Source of the DNA: Lysobacterales bacterium
Lineage (GTDB): Bacteria; Pseudomonadota; Gammaproteobacteria; Xanthomonadales; Xanthomonadaceae
Direction of reading: 5' to 3'
DNA length: 64,000 nt
Assembly (NCBI GenBank): GCA_017302135.1
Contig: JAFLDZ010000001.1
Location: 62,001 to 126,000, forward strand
The notes beneath the pieces are model-generated. The model was not told the DNA's origin. It was given only the letters and a program-made list of their open reading frames with translations, and did no database searches. The translations under genes and the position numbers were made by a program. This document shows positions 1-6,641 of this stretch, in pieces (the first letter of the stretch is position 1; each line of letters opens with the position of its first letter).

Positions 1-168
1 GCCAGTCGCGATATCTCCGTATATCGCCACCCCGGCATGCCCTCCGGGCGTCAGGCCAGCCGCCCCGATCGCTTCGGCGACCGTCGAGCCTTCAGGCATG
101 TCCAGGCACACCGCCTCATGCCTGCGCGGCCACGCTTGAACCACCTCGACCTGGATCCGTCCGGACAT
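1..168 (-). CDS. rnfH: RnfH family ubiquitin-like protein (partial, 3' end outside window)
   Basis: The 56 visible N-terminal residues begin MSGRIQVEVVQAWPRRHEAV and continue with VCLDMPEGSTVAEAI, which fits the RnfH/UPF0125 family of small beta-grasp proteins of unknown exact role. The C-terminus lies beyond position 1. The start at 168 is 3 bases after the stop of ratA, so the two are probably one transcript; ratA-rnfH pairing is common in gammaproteobacteria and supports the call. The family has been linked by name to the Rnf complex, but no rnf genes are visible here. Confidence 0.85.
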   Translation of the reverse strand, partial: MSGRIQVEVVQAWPRRHEAVCLDMPEGSTVAEAIGAAGLTPGGHAGVAIYGDIATG

Positions 169-171
169 CCC

Positions 172-603
172 TCACTCGTCCCCGCGGTCGGCCACGCGCA
201 CGAAATCGTCGACCATCCGGTCCGCGAGCGTCTGAAACCCCAGCACGAACGCCGGCCCGAGCAATTTGCTGCTGGGTTCGAAATCCAGACTGAGCGTGAC
301 CTTGCAGGCGCATTCGTCGAGCGCGTGGAACTGCCATCGCCCGGTGAGCTTCCGGAACGGGCCGTCGCGCAACACCATATCGATGTGATGCGGCGGCGTC
401 AGCGTGTTCTCGGTCGTGAACCAGGTGCTGAGGCCGCCCAGTCCGAGATCCAGCCGTGCCAGCACCCGTGCCGCGTCTGCCTCAAGGACATCTGCTGCTT
501 CGCACCAGTCGAAACGACGCGGATAAGCGGCAATATCGTTGACCAAGGCGAACATCTTCGCGGCGGAATGTTCGACCAGGGCGGAGCGGTGGATGACCGG
601 CAT
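172..603 (-). CDS. ratA: RatA family protein (START/SRPBCC fold, ribosome-association toxin homologue)
   Basis: A 143-residue protein starting MPVIHRSALVEHSAAKMFALVNDIAAYPRRFDWC. The pattern of 'hSAxxMFxLVxDixxYPxFLPWC' is the hallmark of the RatA/YfjG (Coq10-like) family. In E. coli RatA is reported to bind 50S subunits and block 70S association; homologues in other bacteria are often treated as lipid- or quinone-binding START proteins, so the toxin label should be held loosely. I chose the ATG at 603 because upstream in-frame codons have no family similarity. It is divergent from smpB, 61 bases away, and followed by rnfH. Confidence 0.88.
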   Translation of the reverse strand: MPVIHRSALVEHSAAKMFALVNDIAAYPRRFDWCEAADVLEADAARVLARLDLGLGGLSTWFTTENTLTPPHHIDMVLRDGPFRKLTGRWQFHALDECACKVTLSLDFEPSSKLLGPAFVLGFQTLADRMVDDFVRVADRGDE

Positions 604-664
604 GGGGCGTATGACTCGCTGAGGTGACTCGCCAGCCTGCCCCGCTTCAGGGACAATACGACGA

Positions 665-1192
665 ATGAGCAAGCAGAAAGACGGTAAGGATAAGGCAAAG
701 GCAGGTGACAAGGCAGGCAAGAGCGCGCCCGTCACCAAGACGATTGCCCTGAACAAACGCGCCAGGCACGAATACCACCTGGAACAGCGCCATGAGGCCG
801 GCCTTGCCCTCCAAGGATGGGAACTGAAATCGATCCGCGCCGGTCGCGCCAACATCACCGACGGTTACGCCCTGATCCAGCACGGTGAGCTGTTCCTGAT
901 CGGCGCACAGTTCACCCCGCTGATCCAGGCATCCAGTCATGTCGTCGCCAATGATCGCCGCACCCGCAAGCTGCTGTTGCACCGGCGCGAGATCGACCAG
1001 TTGATCGGCAAAGTACAGCGCGAGGGTTACACCATCGTGCCGACTGCGATGTACTGGAAAGGCAACAAGGTCAAACTCGAAATCGCGCTCGCAAAGGGCA
1101 AACAGGATCACGACAAGCGCCAGGCCTCCAAGGACCGGGACTGGGCACGCGAGAAGCAGCGCACCATGCGTCGGCACAACAAGGACGCTTGA
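665..1192 (+). CDS. smpB: SsrA-binding protein SmpB
   Basis: 175 residues. After a lysine-rich N-terminal extension of about 25 residues comes the SmpB core: [24 protein letters not shown], then [20 protein letters not shown] and ...[27 protein letters not shown]. SmpB binds tmRNA and brings it with EF-Tu to ribosomes stalled on truncated mRNAs, allowing trans-translation. The basic C-terminal tail ([20 protein letters not shown]) is the part that enters the empty mRNA channel in known structures. The N-terminal Lys-rich extension is longer than in E. coli SmpB. The tmRNA gene itself follows 84 bases downstream on the same strand. Confidence 0.96.
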   Translation: MSKQKDGKDKAKAGDKAGKSAPVTKTIALNKRARHEYHLEQRHEAGLALQGWELKSIRAGRANITDGYALIQHGELFLIGAQFTPLIQASSHVVANDRRTRKLLLHRREIDQLIGKVQREGYTIVPTAMYWKGNKVKLEIALAKGKQDHDKRQASKDRDWAREKQRTMRRHNKDA

Positions 1193-1221
1193 GAGAGCCC
1201 TGCATCTCGTTCGCATGGCGC

Positions 1222-1250
1222 TTGAACCCGCCCCTGCCCGGCCCCATACT
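1222..1250 (+). promoter_or_regulatory. Probable sigma-70 promoter of ssrA
   Basis: TTGAAC at 1222-1227 and CATACT at 1245-1250 are separated by 17 bases, a good match to the -35/-10 layout. Transcription would begin near 1257, giving a short 5' leader that RNase P would remove to leave the mature tmRNA end at 1277. Confidence 0.55.
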
Positions 1251-1276
1251 GAGGTTGTCAGTGGTATCGACTTCCC

Positions 1277-1630
1277 GGGGGTGCACTTGGCTTCGACGGG
1301 AGTAGCAACGTCCACTGGTGCATGCCGAGGGGGTAGCTTTCCTCGCTAATCCAGCTGCAAAACTTAGTTGCCAACGACGACAACTACGCTCTCGCCGCTT
1401 AAGGCGTAAGCCCCGAACCCACTTGTGCCCGTGCTCGTGGATGTAGGGTCATTATCACGGAACAGGCTCCGGCGGCGACCCGTCAACCGGTGTTTAAACA
1501 AAGCGGGTGTGTCTGGCGGTGTGCTTCGCACGTCGTGTTGCCGTCAGCCGAGAACGAACGTCGTGCTAAGCATGTAGTACCAGAGATCGCGCGCTTTCGG
1601 ACGGGGGTTCGATTCCCCCCACCTCCACCA
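1277..1630 (+). ncRNA. ssrA: tmRNA (transfer-messenger RNA)
   Basis: The 5' end GGGGGTG at 1277-1283 pairs with CACCTCC just before the encoded CCA at 1628-1630, closing the tRNA-like acceptor stem. The T-arm GGGGGTTCGATTCCCCC is intact. The tag reading frame is at 1370-1402: codons GCC AAC GAC GAC AAC TAC GCT CTC GCC GCT TAA give ANDDNYALAA, very close to the E. coli ANDENYALAA tag and ending in the ALAA degron read by ClpXP. smpB lies immediately upstream. The 3' end doubles as the integration site of the island that follows, and the integration has kept the tmRNA sequence whole. Confidence 0.97.
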
Positions 1631-1644
1631 TTTCAAGCTCCAAG
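1625..1644 (+). repeat. attL core repeat (tmRNA 3' end)
   Basis: CCACCATTTCAAGCTCCAAG covers the last six bases of the tmRNA (including CCA) and 14 bases beyond. It is repeated exactly at 6393-6412, as expected when a tyrosine integrase recombines within a tRNA or tmRNA gene end. Confidence 0.9.
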
Positions 1645-1656
1645 GCAGTCCAAATC

Positions 1657-1698
1657 AGGCCAGAATCCCCAGCAATATCAAGGGTTCTGGCCTTTTTT
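1657..1698 (+). terminator. Rho-independent terminator of ssrA
   Basis: A 9-bp stem (AGGCCAGAA at 1657-1665 with TTCTGGCCT at 1685-1693) is followed by a T run to 1698. A diverged copy of the same hairpin follows the right att repeat at 6423-6462, so the hairpin travels with island ends. Confidence 0.8.
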
Positions 1699-1734
1699 GT
1701 GGCCGATGCTGTCCGATGATGGGTATTGCAATCC

Positions 1735-1794
1735 GGGGGCAACTGGGGGCAACAATGGGGGCAACTGACCCATAGCCGCGACGAGTTGCCCCCA
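1735..1794 (+). repeat. Integrase arm-type repeats, left end
   Basis: Three direct copies of (T/C)GGGGGCAAC sit at 1734-1743, 1744-1753 and 1756-1765, and one inverted copy, GTTGCCCCCA, lies at 1785-1794, directly against the integrase ATG at 1795. The same motif recurs near the right att site. Position and repetition fit arm-type binding sites of a P4-like integrase; the inverted copy would also cover the ribosome-binding region, which suggests repression of int by its own product (inference). Confidence 0.65.
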
Positions 1795-3030
1795 ATGCCG
1801 CTCACCGATATCGCCATCCGCAAAGCGAAGCCGACCGACAAACCGCAGCGACTTCCGGACGGCGGCGGCTTGTATCTGGAACTGTCCCCAGCCGGGGGCA
1901 AGTGGTGGCGTCTCAAATACCGTTTCGACGGCAAGGAAAAGCGGATATCACTGGGCACCTACCCCGATACCAGCCTCGCCAGCGCGCGCGACAAGCGCGA
2001 CGCGGCCCGCAAGCTTTTGGCGACAGGCGTCGACCCCGGAGAACACCGCAAAGCCACAAAAGCCGCAGGCGAAGAGCGGGCCGCCAACTCTTTCGAGATC
2101 GTCGCCCGCGAATGGTTCGCCAAGCAGGCCACGCGATGGGTCGCAAGCCATTCCGACAAGGTGCGCTTGCGGTTGGAAAATGATGCTTTCCCTTGGCTTG
2201 GCCATCGCCCGATCGCAGATATCACCGCCAAGGAATTGCTGACAACATTGAACCGGGTTGTCGACCGTGGCGCGGTCGAGTCGGCGCACAGAATCCTGCA
2301 GAACATCGGGCAGATCTTCCGTTATGCCATCGTGACCGGACGCACTGAGCGAAACCCTGCGATAGACCTGCGCGGCGCGCTCCCACCGGTACAGGCGACG
2401 CACCGGGCCGCGATCACCGACCCTGGGAAGCTCGGGGGCCTGCTGCGCGCGATAGAGGCTTACGAAGGGTCGCTGGTGACGCGGAGCGCCCTGCGACTCG
2501 CTCCCCTCCTCTTCGTGCGTCCCGGCGAACTACGGCAAGCCGAATGGTCGGAAATCGACCTGGACGCCGCGCAGTGGAACCTGCCGGCCGAAAAAATGAA
2601 GACCCGCGAGCCGCACATCGTGCCGCTGTCGGATCAATCCCTGGCCATCCTGCGCGAACTGCAGCCCCTCACGGGGGCCGGCCGCTACGTCTTCCCCGGT
2701 GGCCGCAGCCCACGGCGCCCCATGAGCGATAACGCGATCCTGGCGGCCCTACGGCGCATGGGCTTCGCCAAAGACGAAATGAGCGGGCACGGGTTCCGGG
2801 CAATCGCGCGGACGATTCTCGACGAGGTGCTGCACTTCCGGCCCGATTACATCGAACACCAGTTGGCGCACGCCGTGAAAGACCCCAACGGCCGCGCCTA
2901 CAACCGCACTTCACACCTGCCCGAACGTCGGAAGATGATGCAAGCGTGGGCGGATTATCTCGACGCACTGCGGGACGACACGGGCACAGTGTTGACCTTC
3001 AAGCGCAAAGCATCCGGGGAAGCCCGGTAA
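1795..3030 (+). CDS. int: P4-type tyrosine site-specific integrase
   Basis: 411 residues. The N-terminal arm-binding DUF4102 domain (residues 1-90) has MPLTDIAIRKAKPTDKPQRLPDGGGLYLE and the typical YRFDGKEKRISLGTYPDTSLASAR. A core-binding domain (about 100-200) and catalytic domain (about 210-390) follow, with R242 (VRPGELR), K268, H332-x-x-R335 (GHGFR), H359 (QLAH) and nucleophile Y369 (AYNR), so the enzyme looks intact. It would cut and join DNA at the ssrA 3' end for integration and excision. I chose ATG 1795, the usual MPLT/MALT start of the family, over upstream in-frame starts that run through the arm repeats. The gene reads inward from the tmRNA side, the normal orientation. Confidence 0.96.
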   Translation: MPLTDIAIRKAKPTDKPQRLPDGGGLYLELSPAGGKWWRLKYRFDGKEKRISLGTYPDTSLASARDKRDAARKLLATGVDPGEHRKATKAAGEERAANSFEIVAREWFAKQATRWVASHSDKVRLRLENDAFPWLGHRPIADITAKELLTTLNRVVDRGAVESAHRILQNIGQIFRYAIVTGRTERNPAIDLRGALPPVQATHRAAITDPGKLGGLLRAIEAYEGSLVTRSALRLAPLLFVRPGELRQAEWSEIDLDAAQWNLPAEKMKTREPHIVPLSDQSLAILRELQPLTGAGRYVFPGGRSPRRPMSDNAILAALRRMGFAKDEMSGHGFRAIARTILDEVLHFRPDYIEHQLAHAVKDPNGRAYNRTSHLPERRKMMQAWADYLDALRDDTGTVLTFKRKASGEAR

Positions 3031-3096
3031 TCGCCGGCCCGGCGTGAGCGACCACGGCCGGGCCGACTTCCACAACCGTTCTACAGAGAAACGATC

Positions 3097-3372
3097 ATGG
3101 CGGCCGAAATTGTAGAGGTTCAACACGAAGGGCACGAGTACACGTTCAGCGGCGCGGCCGTTGGCGACATCCGCCGGGGGCTGGTGTTTGGCCTGTACTT
3201 GGCGGCTGAGGTCGACCGGGTTCGCTGTCAAGCAGAATGCGATCGAAGCCTGGGCAGAAAGTGGCCGGATGCGAGGGTGCCACGCGAACCGGGGGAATCG
3301 ATGTTTTGCGAGATCGCGAGCGCGTTGCTATGGCTGGAAACAGTGGCGCCGCAGTCTGCGGCTGCAGCCTGA
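3097..3372 (+). CDS. Hypothetical island protein (91 aa)
   Basis: A small reading frame 66 bases after the integrase, starting MAAEIVEVQHEGHEYTFSGAAVGDIRRGLVFGLYLAAEVDRV. The first part could be a small beta-rich fold, but I do not recognise a family. It has four cysteine-free N-terminal segments and an Ala-rich tail. It is followed after 3 bases by the next gene on the same strand, which favours it being real. Coding status is uncertain because competing frames on both strands overlap it. Confidence 0.4.
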   Translation: MAAEIVEVQHEGHEYTFSGAAVGDIRRGLVFGLYLAAEVDRVRCQAECDRSLGRKWPDARVPREPGESMFCEIASALLWLETVAPQSAAAA

Positions 3373-3375
3373 TAC

Positions 3376-4047
3376 ATGACGAAGCGCAGCAAGCGCGGAG
3401 ACGACAAAGGCACGGAGAAATCCGCGCCAATGGCTGACGACGGGTCAAAGGAAGGAAAACCCGTCAACGGCACAAAACCAGTCGAACTATGCAGCGGCAT
3501 TTGTATTGCAGAGGGAATTGAAACGACTGACGAAATTGATCAGCACGGCATTCCGCAATGGATGCGGCATAGTGAGTATGGCTACCACCATGCTTCACCC
3601 GAGGCGATGGGCTTCGCGACAACCTGCATTTTTCGCGGATTCAATCTCCCAGAATTTGATTTGTGGTTGTCGGCCTTGCGTGACTGCGGCGCAAAAATAG
3701 AGCTGCTAGAACGCCGAAAAAATGCACTCGCAGCCCTATGGGAAAACAACGAAGATTCGCTAGCACGTCATCTTGAATGGATGATGTTGCGGCGTCTAAT
3801 TATCGAACGGAACGATTTTATGCTTCCGTTAGCCAAGTCGGGAAAGGCGGTGACGGATGGACGAAAGTTGCCTAAGCGGCGGGAAGTGCAAAAATGGATT
3901 GATGCGGAAGTTGCAAAAAAAACGGCCGAGACGGCCAAAAAACTTTGGTCAAGAGCCCCAGATTGGCTGACCGATCAGATCGGCTTTGATCGTTTCCAGA
4001 AGCGGTTCACACAGGCAAGAAAAAAGGCGGGAAATGGTCGCAAGTAA
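3376..4047 (+). CDS. Hypothetical island protein (223 aa)
   Basis: Begins MTKRSKRGDDKGTEKSAPMADDG, a charged, probably disordered N-terminus of about 35 residues, then a folded part containing PQWMRHSEYGYHHASPEAMGFATTCIFRGFNLPEFDLWLSALRDCG and a helical C-terminal region rich in Lys (EVAKKTAETAKKLWSRAPDWLTDQIGFDRFQKRF). No signal peptide or membrane segment. The base composition is visibly lower in GC than the chromosome. I do not recognise the family. It sits between the integrase and the AlpA-like gene, where many islands carry lineage-specific genes. Confidence 0.7.
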   Translation: MTKRSKRGDDKGTEKSAPMADDGSKEGKPVNGTKPVELCSGICIAEGIETTDEIDQHGIPQWMRHSEYGYHHASPEAMGFATTCIFRGFNLPEFDLWLSALRDCGAKIELLERRKNALAALWENNEDSLARHLEWMMLRRLIIERNDFMLPLAKSGKAVTDGRKLPKRREVQKWIDAEVAKKTAETAKKLWSRAPDWLTDQIGFDRFQKRFTQARKKAGNGRK

Positions 4048-4119
4048 GAAGCGACCATTTCGGCCTATAGCTTGTGCCACATCATCCCGACACAGCCCGA
4101 AACGGGCATAGGAGATCAC

Positions 4120-4335
4120 GTGGCACTTCCCGAAACCGGATACGTCCGGCTGCACCAGATCATCGGCAACCCCAAAGCAACACCGCAAATTCCCGCAATC
4201 ATTCCTGTCGGCCGTAGCACGTGGTGGGCGGGTGTCCGATGCGGACGCTATCCAAAGCCAGTAAAACTTAGCCCGGGCGTCACCGTGTGGCGTGTTGAGG
4301 ACATCCGCGAATTGATCGCGCAGGCCGCAGCATGA
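4120..4335 (+). CDS. AlpA-like helix-turn-helix regulator/excisionase
   Basis: 71 residues from a GTG start: VALPETGYVRLHQIIGNPKATPQIPAIIPVGRSTWWAGVRCGRYPKPVKLSPGVTVWRVEDIRELIAQ. The stretch PVGRSTWWAGVRxGRYPKPVKL...WRVEDIREL is the AlpA/MerR-like winged HTH signature (phage transcriptional regulator AlpA family). Such proteins act as excisionase-like directionality factors or switch on integrase expression in P4-like elements. GGAG at 4111-4114 is well placed for the GTG at 4120; a longer in-frame version from 4072 lacks similarity. It overlaps the next gene by 4 bases (ATGA). Confidence 0.85.
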   Translation: MALPETGYVRLHQIIGNPKATPQIPAIIPVGRSTWWAGVRCGRYPKPVKLSPGVTVWRVEDIRELIAQAAA

Positions 4336-4562
4336 GCACGGCCGATGCCGCTACCTTGCAGGCCGCAATGACCCCCCTCGATACGGAAGCGCTCCGCCTC
4401 CAATTGGTCGACATTGGCGACACCCTACAGGCACGACTACATGAGCTGAGCGCGCGCCCAAGTGTCGACGCCTGCGATCGGCTGCTGATCAGCCTGAGCG
4501 GCGCGCGCATGGCTGTATGGCATTACCGGGAGGCACTGCAGCGCGAAGGCGGGAGCGGATGA
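4332..4562 (+). CDS. Hypothetical small helical island protein (76 aa)
   Basis: MSTADAATLQAAMTPLDTEALRLQLVDIGDTLQARLHELSARPSVDACDRLLISLSGARMAVWHYREAL: predicted to be nearly all helical and could be a coiled-coil accessory protein. Its ATG overlaps the stop of the AlpA-like gene and its stop overlaps the start of the following gene (ATGA both times), so the three are translated as one unit. No family recognised. The strict coupling is the main evidence that it is a real gene. Confidence 0.65.
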   Translation: MSTADAATLQAAMTPLDTEALRLQLVDIGDTLQARLHELSARPSVDACDRLLISLSGARMAVWHYREALQREGGSG

Positions 4563-4981
4563 CAACCGGCCAACTGCAGCGGGTCAACGAACGGAATCGA
4601 TACAAGATCACTGGACGCGGTAAAGGGCCGCCATTCGTTCAGATCTTCCATCGGATAACAGACTCCGACGAATTTGGCCGGCTGTCTGGCAATGCGTTGA
4701 AACTGCTGCTTGAGATCGCCCGCCAGTATCGCCCTGGACGCAATGGAGACCTGAGCATTCCCTGGTCGCTGCTGAAGAAACGCGGATGGCGAAGTCAAGG
4801 CACTGTAGCCGACGCAAAGCGCGAACTGATCGAACAGAGATGGATCATCGAAACTCGCAAAGGTGGAAAGAACAAGTGCAGCCTGTACGCGCTGAGTTGG
4901 TATCCAGTAGACGAGTCTGACAAGCACCTGGAACCGCCGACAATGACGGCTCCGGACACTTGGAGAAAACGCAAAGCCTAG
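4559..4981 (+). CDS. Island DNA-binding/replication-like protein with winged-helix region
   Basis: 140 residues: ...KGPPFVQIFHRITDSDEFGRLSGNALKLLLEIARQYRPGRNGDLSIPWSLLKKRGWRSQGTVADAKRELIEQRWIIETRKGGKNKCSLYALSWYPVDE. The segment from LSGNALKLLLEIARQ through WIIETRKGG has the layout of a winged-helix domain as found in phage and plasmid replication or regulatory proteins (helices plus a basic wing). It ends just before a cluster of direct and inverted repeats (4995-5108), which would be a natural binding target. Specific function is not established. Confidence 0.7.
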   Translation: MTTGQLQRVNERNRYKITGRGKGPPFVQIFHRITDSDEFGRLSGNALKLLLEIARQYRPGRNGDLSIPWSLLKKRGWRSQGTVADAKRELIEQRWIIETRKGGKNKCSLYALSWYPVDESDKHLEPPTMTAPDTWRKRKA

Positions 4982-4994
4982 TCGCTATACGGAG

Positions 4995-5108
4995 CAATCT
5001 AGCCGCCATGCGGATCAATAGCCGAATGAATTGCCACACATAGCGACCAATCTAGCCGCCATGTGTAGCAGTCAAGCCATTTTCGATGACTCAATTGGTC
5101 GCTATGTG
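4995..5108. repeat. Direct and inverted repeat cluster (possible operator or origin)
   Basis: CAATCTAGCCGCCATG occurs exactly at 4995-5010 and 5048-5063 (53-base period). CACATAGCGACCAAT at 5037-5051 is matched by its exact reverse complement at 5094-5108. GTCGCTAT also occurs at 4981. This 246-base stretch between convergent genes (4982-5227) holds no convincing gene, so the repeats are likely protein-binding sites. Confidence 0.7.
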
Positions 5109-5227
5109 CACACCTATCTAGATATCTACCAAGCGGAGCGTTTGCGCGCCTTACTCTCCGATAGCACGGCTACCGAGGCAAGATCTTACAGGTCGCCACG
5201 ATGCGTTATCAGTTTTGAACCGACCAC

Positions 5228-5974
5228 TTAGCCAGCACGCGACAAAGCCTTGAGCACGCGCTTTTTGATCCGCGCAGCCTGGGATGCTGACGAATCAGCA
5301 CGATACGCTGCGAAATAATCATCCGAGGCTTCAAGCGCAGCGGCACCATGACCCAGCTTGCATAGACATATTGTGAGCCGATCCAAAGCCGCCAACTCAC
5401 CGCGAAGCCCTGATTCATTTCTTTCTTCATCAATGAGGCGGCCAATCAAGCCTTGTTCCGGTTGAATCTTTGAGTAGATATCCACGCACTTCAACGCCTG
5501 CCGATACAGCTCGACGGAAGTCTTGATATCAGTCGCCTCAATGGCACGGCCTCTGGCTATCAGGTCAAGGGCTTCTTTTCGCAGGCTGTGGAATCTCTCT
5601 AGCGATTTGAAATCGGTCTTTCGACCGAAGTTGATCCAGTTGACTAGCGTTTCTGACTCTTGTGAAATCCAAGCGCTTTCTAACTCTTCCGCATCTTCAG
5701 AGGAAAGATCATCATGAAGTATGACGACACTGTAAAAGCCGTTTATGTGTTTATTGACGTATCGATGCCATAAAAAATGACGATCATCATTCCATGCGCG
5801 ACGACCTTTGCCCTTGCCGATATAGAAGGGGACGCCATTTCGATCATAGTGGCCGTAAACGTAACAGCCTTTCGGCGACTGCTGCGAGGCAGATGAGGAT
5901 GGTTTTAGAGATTTGGTCGTCTCCCCCAAAGCGATCGATACGCCGTCTAGTCCGGTCGATATCCGCAACAGCAT
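5228..5974 (-). CDS. GIY-YIG domain protein (island cargo)
   Basis: 248 residues. Residues 36-120 form a GIY-YIG-like nuclease domain: GCYVYGHYDRNGVPFYIGKGKGRRA gives the paired motif (CYVYGHY at 37-43, PFYIGKG at 49-55) with a following Arg at 58, then EDAEELESAWI with acidic residues at 97-99, and a LVNWINFGR motif near 110-118 typical of the LEM-3-like/GIY-YIG_COG3680 group. The C-terminal half (about 130-245) is helical and TPR-like (KTSVELYRQALKCVDIYSK... GHGAAALEASDDYFAAYRAD). It is alone on the minus strand of the island, with low GC, and is the only clear non-mobility gene, so a defence or DNA-processing role is plausible but inferred. Confidence 0.8.
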   Translation of the reverse strand: MLLRISTGLDGVSIALGETTKSLKPSSSASQQSPKGCYVYGHYDRNGVPFYIGKGKGRRAWNDDRHFLWHRYVNKHINGFYSVVILHDDLSSEDAEELESAWISQESETLVNWINFGRKTDFKSLERFHSLRKEALDLIARGRAIEATDIKTSVELYRQALKCVDIYSKIQPEQGLIGRLIDEERNESGLRGELAALDRLTICLCKLGHGAAALEASDDYFAAYRADSSASQAARIKKRVLKALSRAG

Positions 5975-6390
5975 ATGAAGATCCTCAGTGGAGGCTAGCG
6001 CCCGAGCTAAGCCGCCCCGCAGCGGGTCGGCGGACGCATACCAGCGTACCCGGTATCGCTAAGGGTCAACAGCGCGCGCAGTGCGGGGGCCCGGCTTCGT
6101 GGCTCCGATAGGCGGCCAGCCTGGCACCCGGGGGAGGGTCAATCTCTGTCCGTTCAGTTTCAGCGACACGCGCATCCTCCCACGCGCATTTTTTTTCATA
6201 TCAGCGAATCACCAAATGGCCGCAATGGCCGACGAATCTGTCGGCAGTTTCGGATGGCTTCCGCCTGATGTTGTCTATAGTCGTCTAGCTGAATCCGGAC
6301 ATTCTGGGGGCAACTCTGGGGGCATCTCGCGGCCTGATCGATTTGAATTCCGCGCAGATTGGGGCTTGTGGGCTGTTTTTCGGGAGCCCC
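5975..6390. other. Island right end without a supported gene
   Basis: No convincing coding frame. The stretch holds the promoter region of the GIY-YIG gene, the right-end arm repeats at 6305-6326, and leads into attR at 6393. Confidence 0.6.
6305..6326 (+). repeat. Integrase arm-type repeats, right end (inside the island)
   Basis: TGGGGGCAAC at 6305-6314 and TGGGGGCATC at 6317-6326, 12 bases apart start to start, the same period as two of the left-end copies (1744 and 1756). They lie 67 bases inside attR. Confidence 0.65.
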
Positions 6391-6392
6391 CA

Positions 6393-6412
6393 CCACCATT
6401 TCAAGCTCCAAG
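6393..6412 (+). repeat. attR core repeat
   Basis: Exact second copy of the 20-bp core CCACCATTTCAAGCTCCAAG found at the tmRNA end. Upstream bases (CCCCCACCA) also partly recall the tmRNA acceptor end. Confidence 0.9.
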
Positions 6413-6422
6413 CAACAACAGA

Positions 6423-6462
6423 AAGGCCGGATCCCCAGCGTGACAAGGGTTCCGGCCTTTTT
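6423..6462 (+). terminator. Terminator copy after attR
   Basis: AAGGCCGGA (6423-6431) pairs with TCCGGCCTT (6451-6459) followed by T residues. It is a diverged copy of the ssrA terminator at 1657-1698, with shared loop text GATCCCCAGC and CAAGGGTTC. Confidence 0.75.
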
Positions 6463-6504
6463 GCTTTCTTCGCAGAGCGGCCCGAGGCATCGCATCACAC
6501 CCGT

Positions 6505-6526
6505 TGGGGGCATCTTTGGGGGCAAC
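6505..6526 (+). repeat. Third set of integrase arm-type repeats, outside attR
   Basis: TGGGGGCATC at 6505-6514 and TGGGGGCAAC at 6517-6526. They lie 93 bases after the attR core, whereas the left-end arm repeats lie 91 bases after the attL core, so this is the layout of an island's integrase-proximal end, without an integrase gene. Nothing else recognisable was seen up to the lipase gene. Confidence 0.6.
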
Positions 6527-6641
6527 ACGGTGCTGCAGCAGGGCCGATGCCCCCGGAGTGCGCGTCACCGCGTTCAGCAGCATCGCGCTGCTGGAGTTGG
6601 CGCGCCGGATGCCCTCGCGGGCCGCGTGTCGCCCGCGGCCG

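Larger units (their letters stand above)
1625..6412. mobile_element. Integrative genomic island inserted in the 3' end of ssrA
   Basis: The element is bounded by 20-bp direct repeats (1625-1644 and 6393-6412), carries a P4-type integrase next to the tmRNA-proximal end, an AlpA-like regulator, a run of overlapping small genes on the plus strand and one minus-strand cargo gene with a GIY-YIG domain. Its genes have lower GC and more AT-ending codons than the flanking chromosome, most clearly at 3500-5970. At about 4.8 kb with no structural, conjugation or clear replication genes it resembles a satellite-type or reduced island that would need outside help to move. Confidence 0.9.

Noticed and set aside
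172..603. RatA/RnfH as an active toxin-antitoxin pair
   Set aside because: The pair is conserved as core genes across gammaproteobacteria, and there is no evidence here that RnfH neutralises RatA.
1734..1765. GGGGGCAAC repeats as a CRISPR or tandem-repeat array
   Set aside because: The units are 10 bases, unevenly spaced by only 0-2 bases and recur at the other island end, which fits integrase arm sites instead.
5031..5231. 66-codon plus-strand frame in the island
   Set aside because: It runs through the repeat cluster, lacks a ribosome-binding site and shows no protein features.
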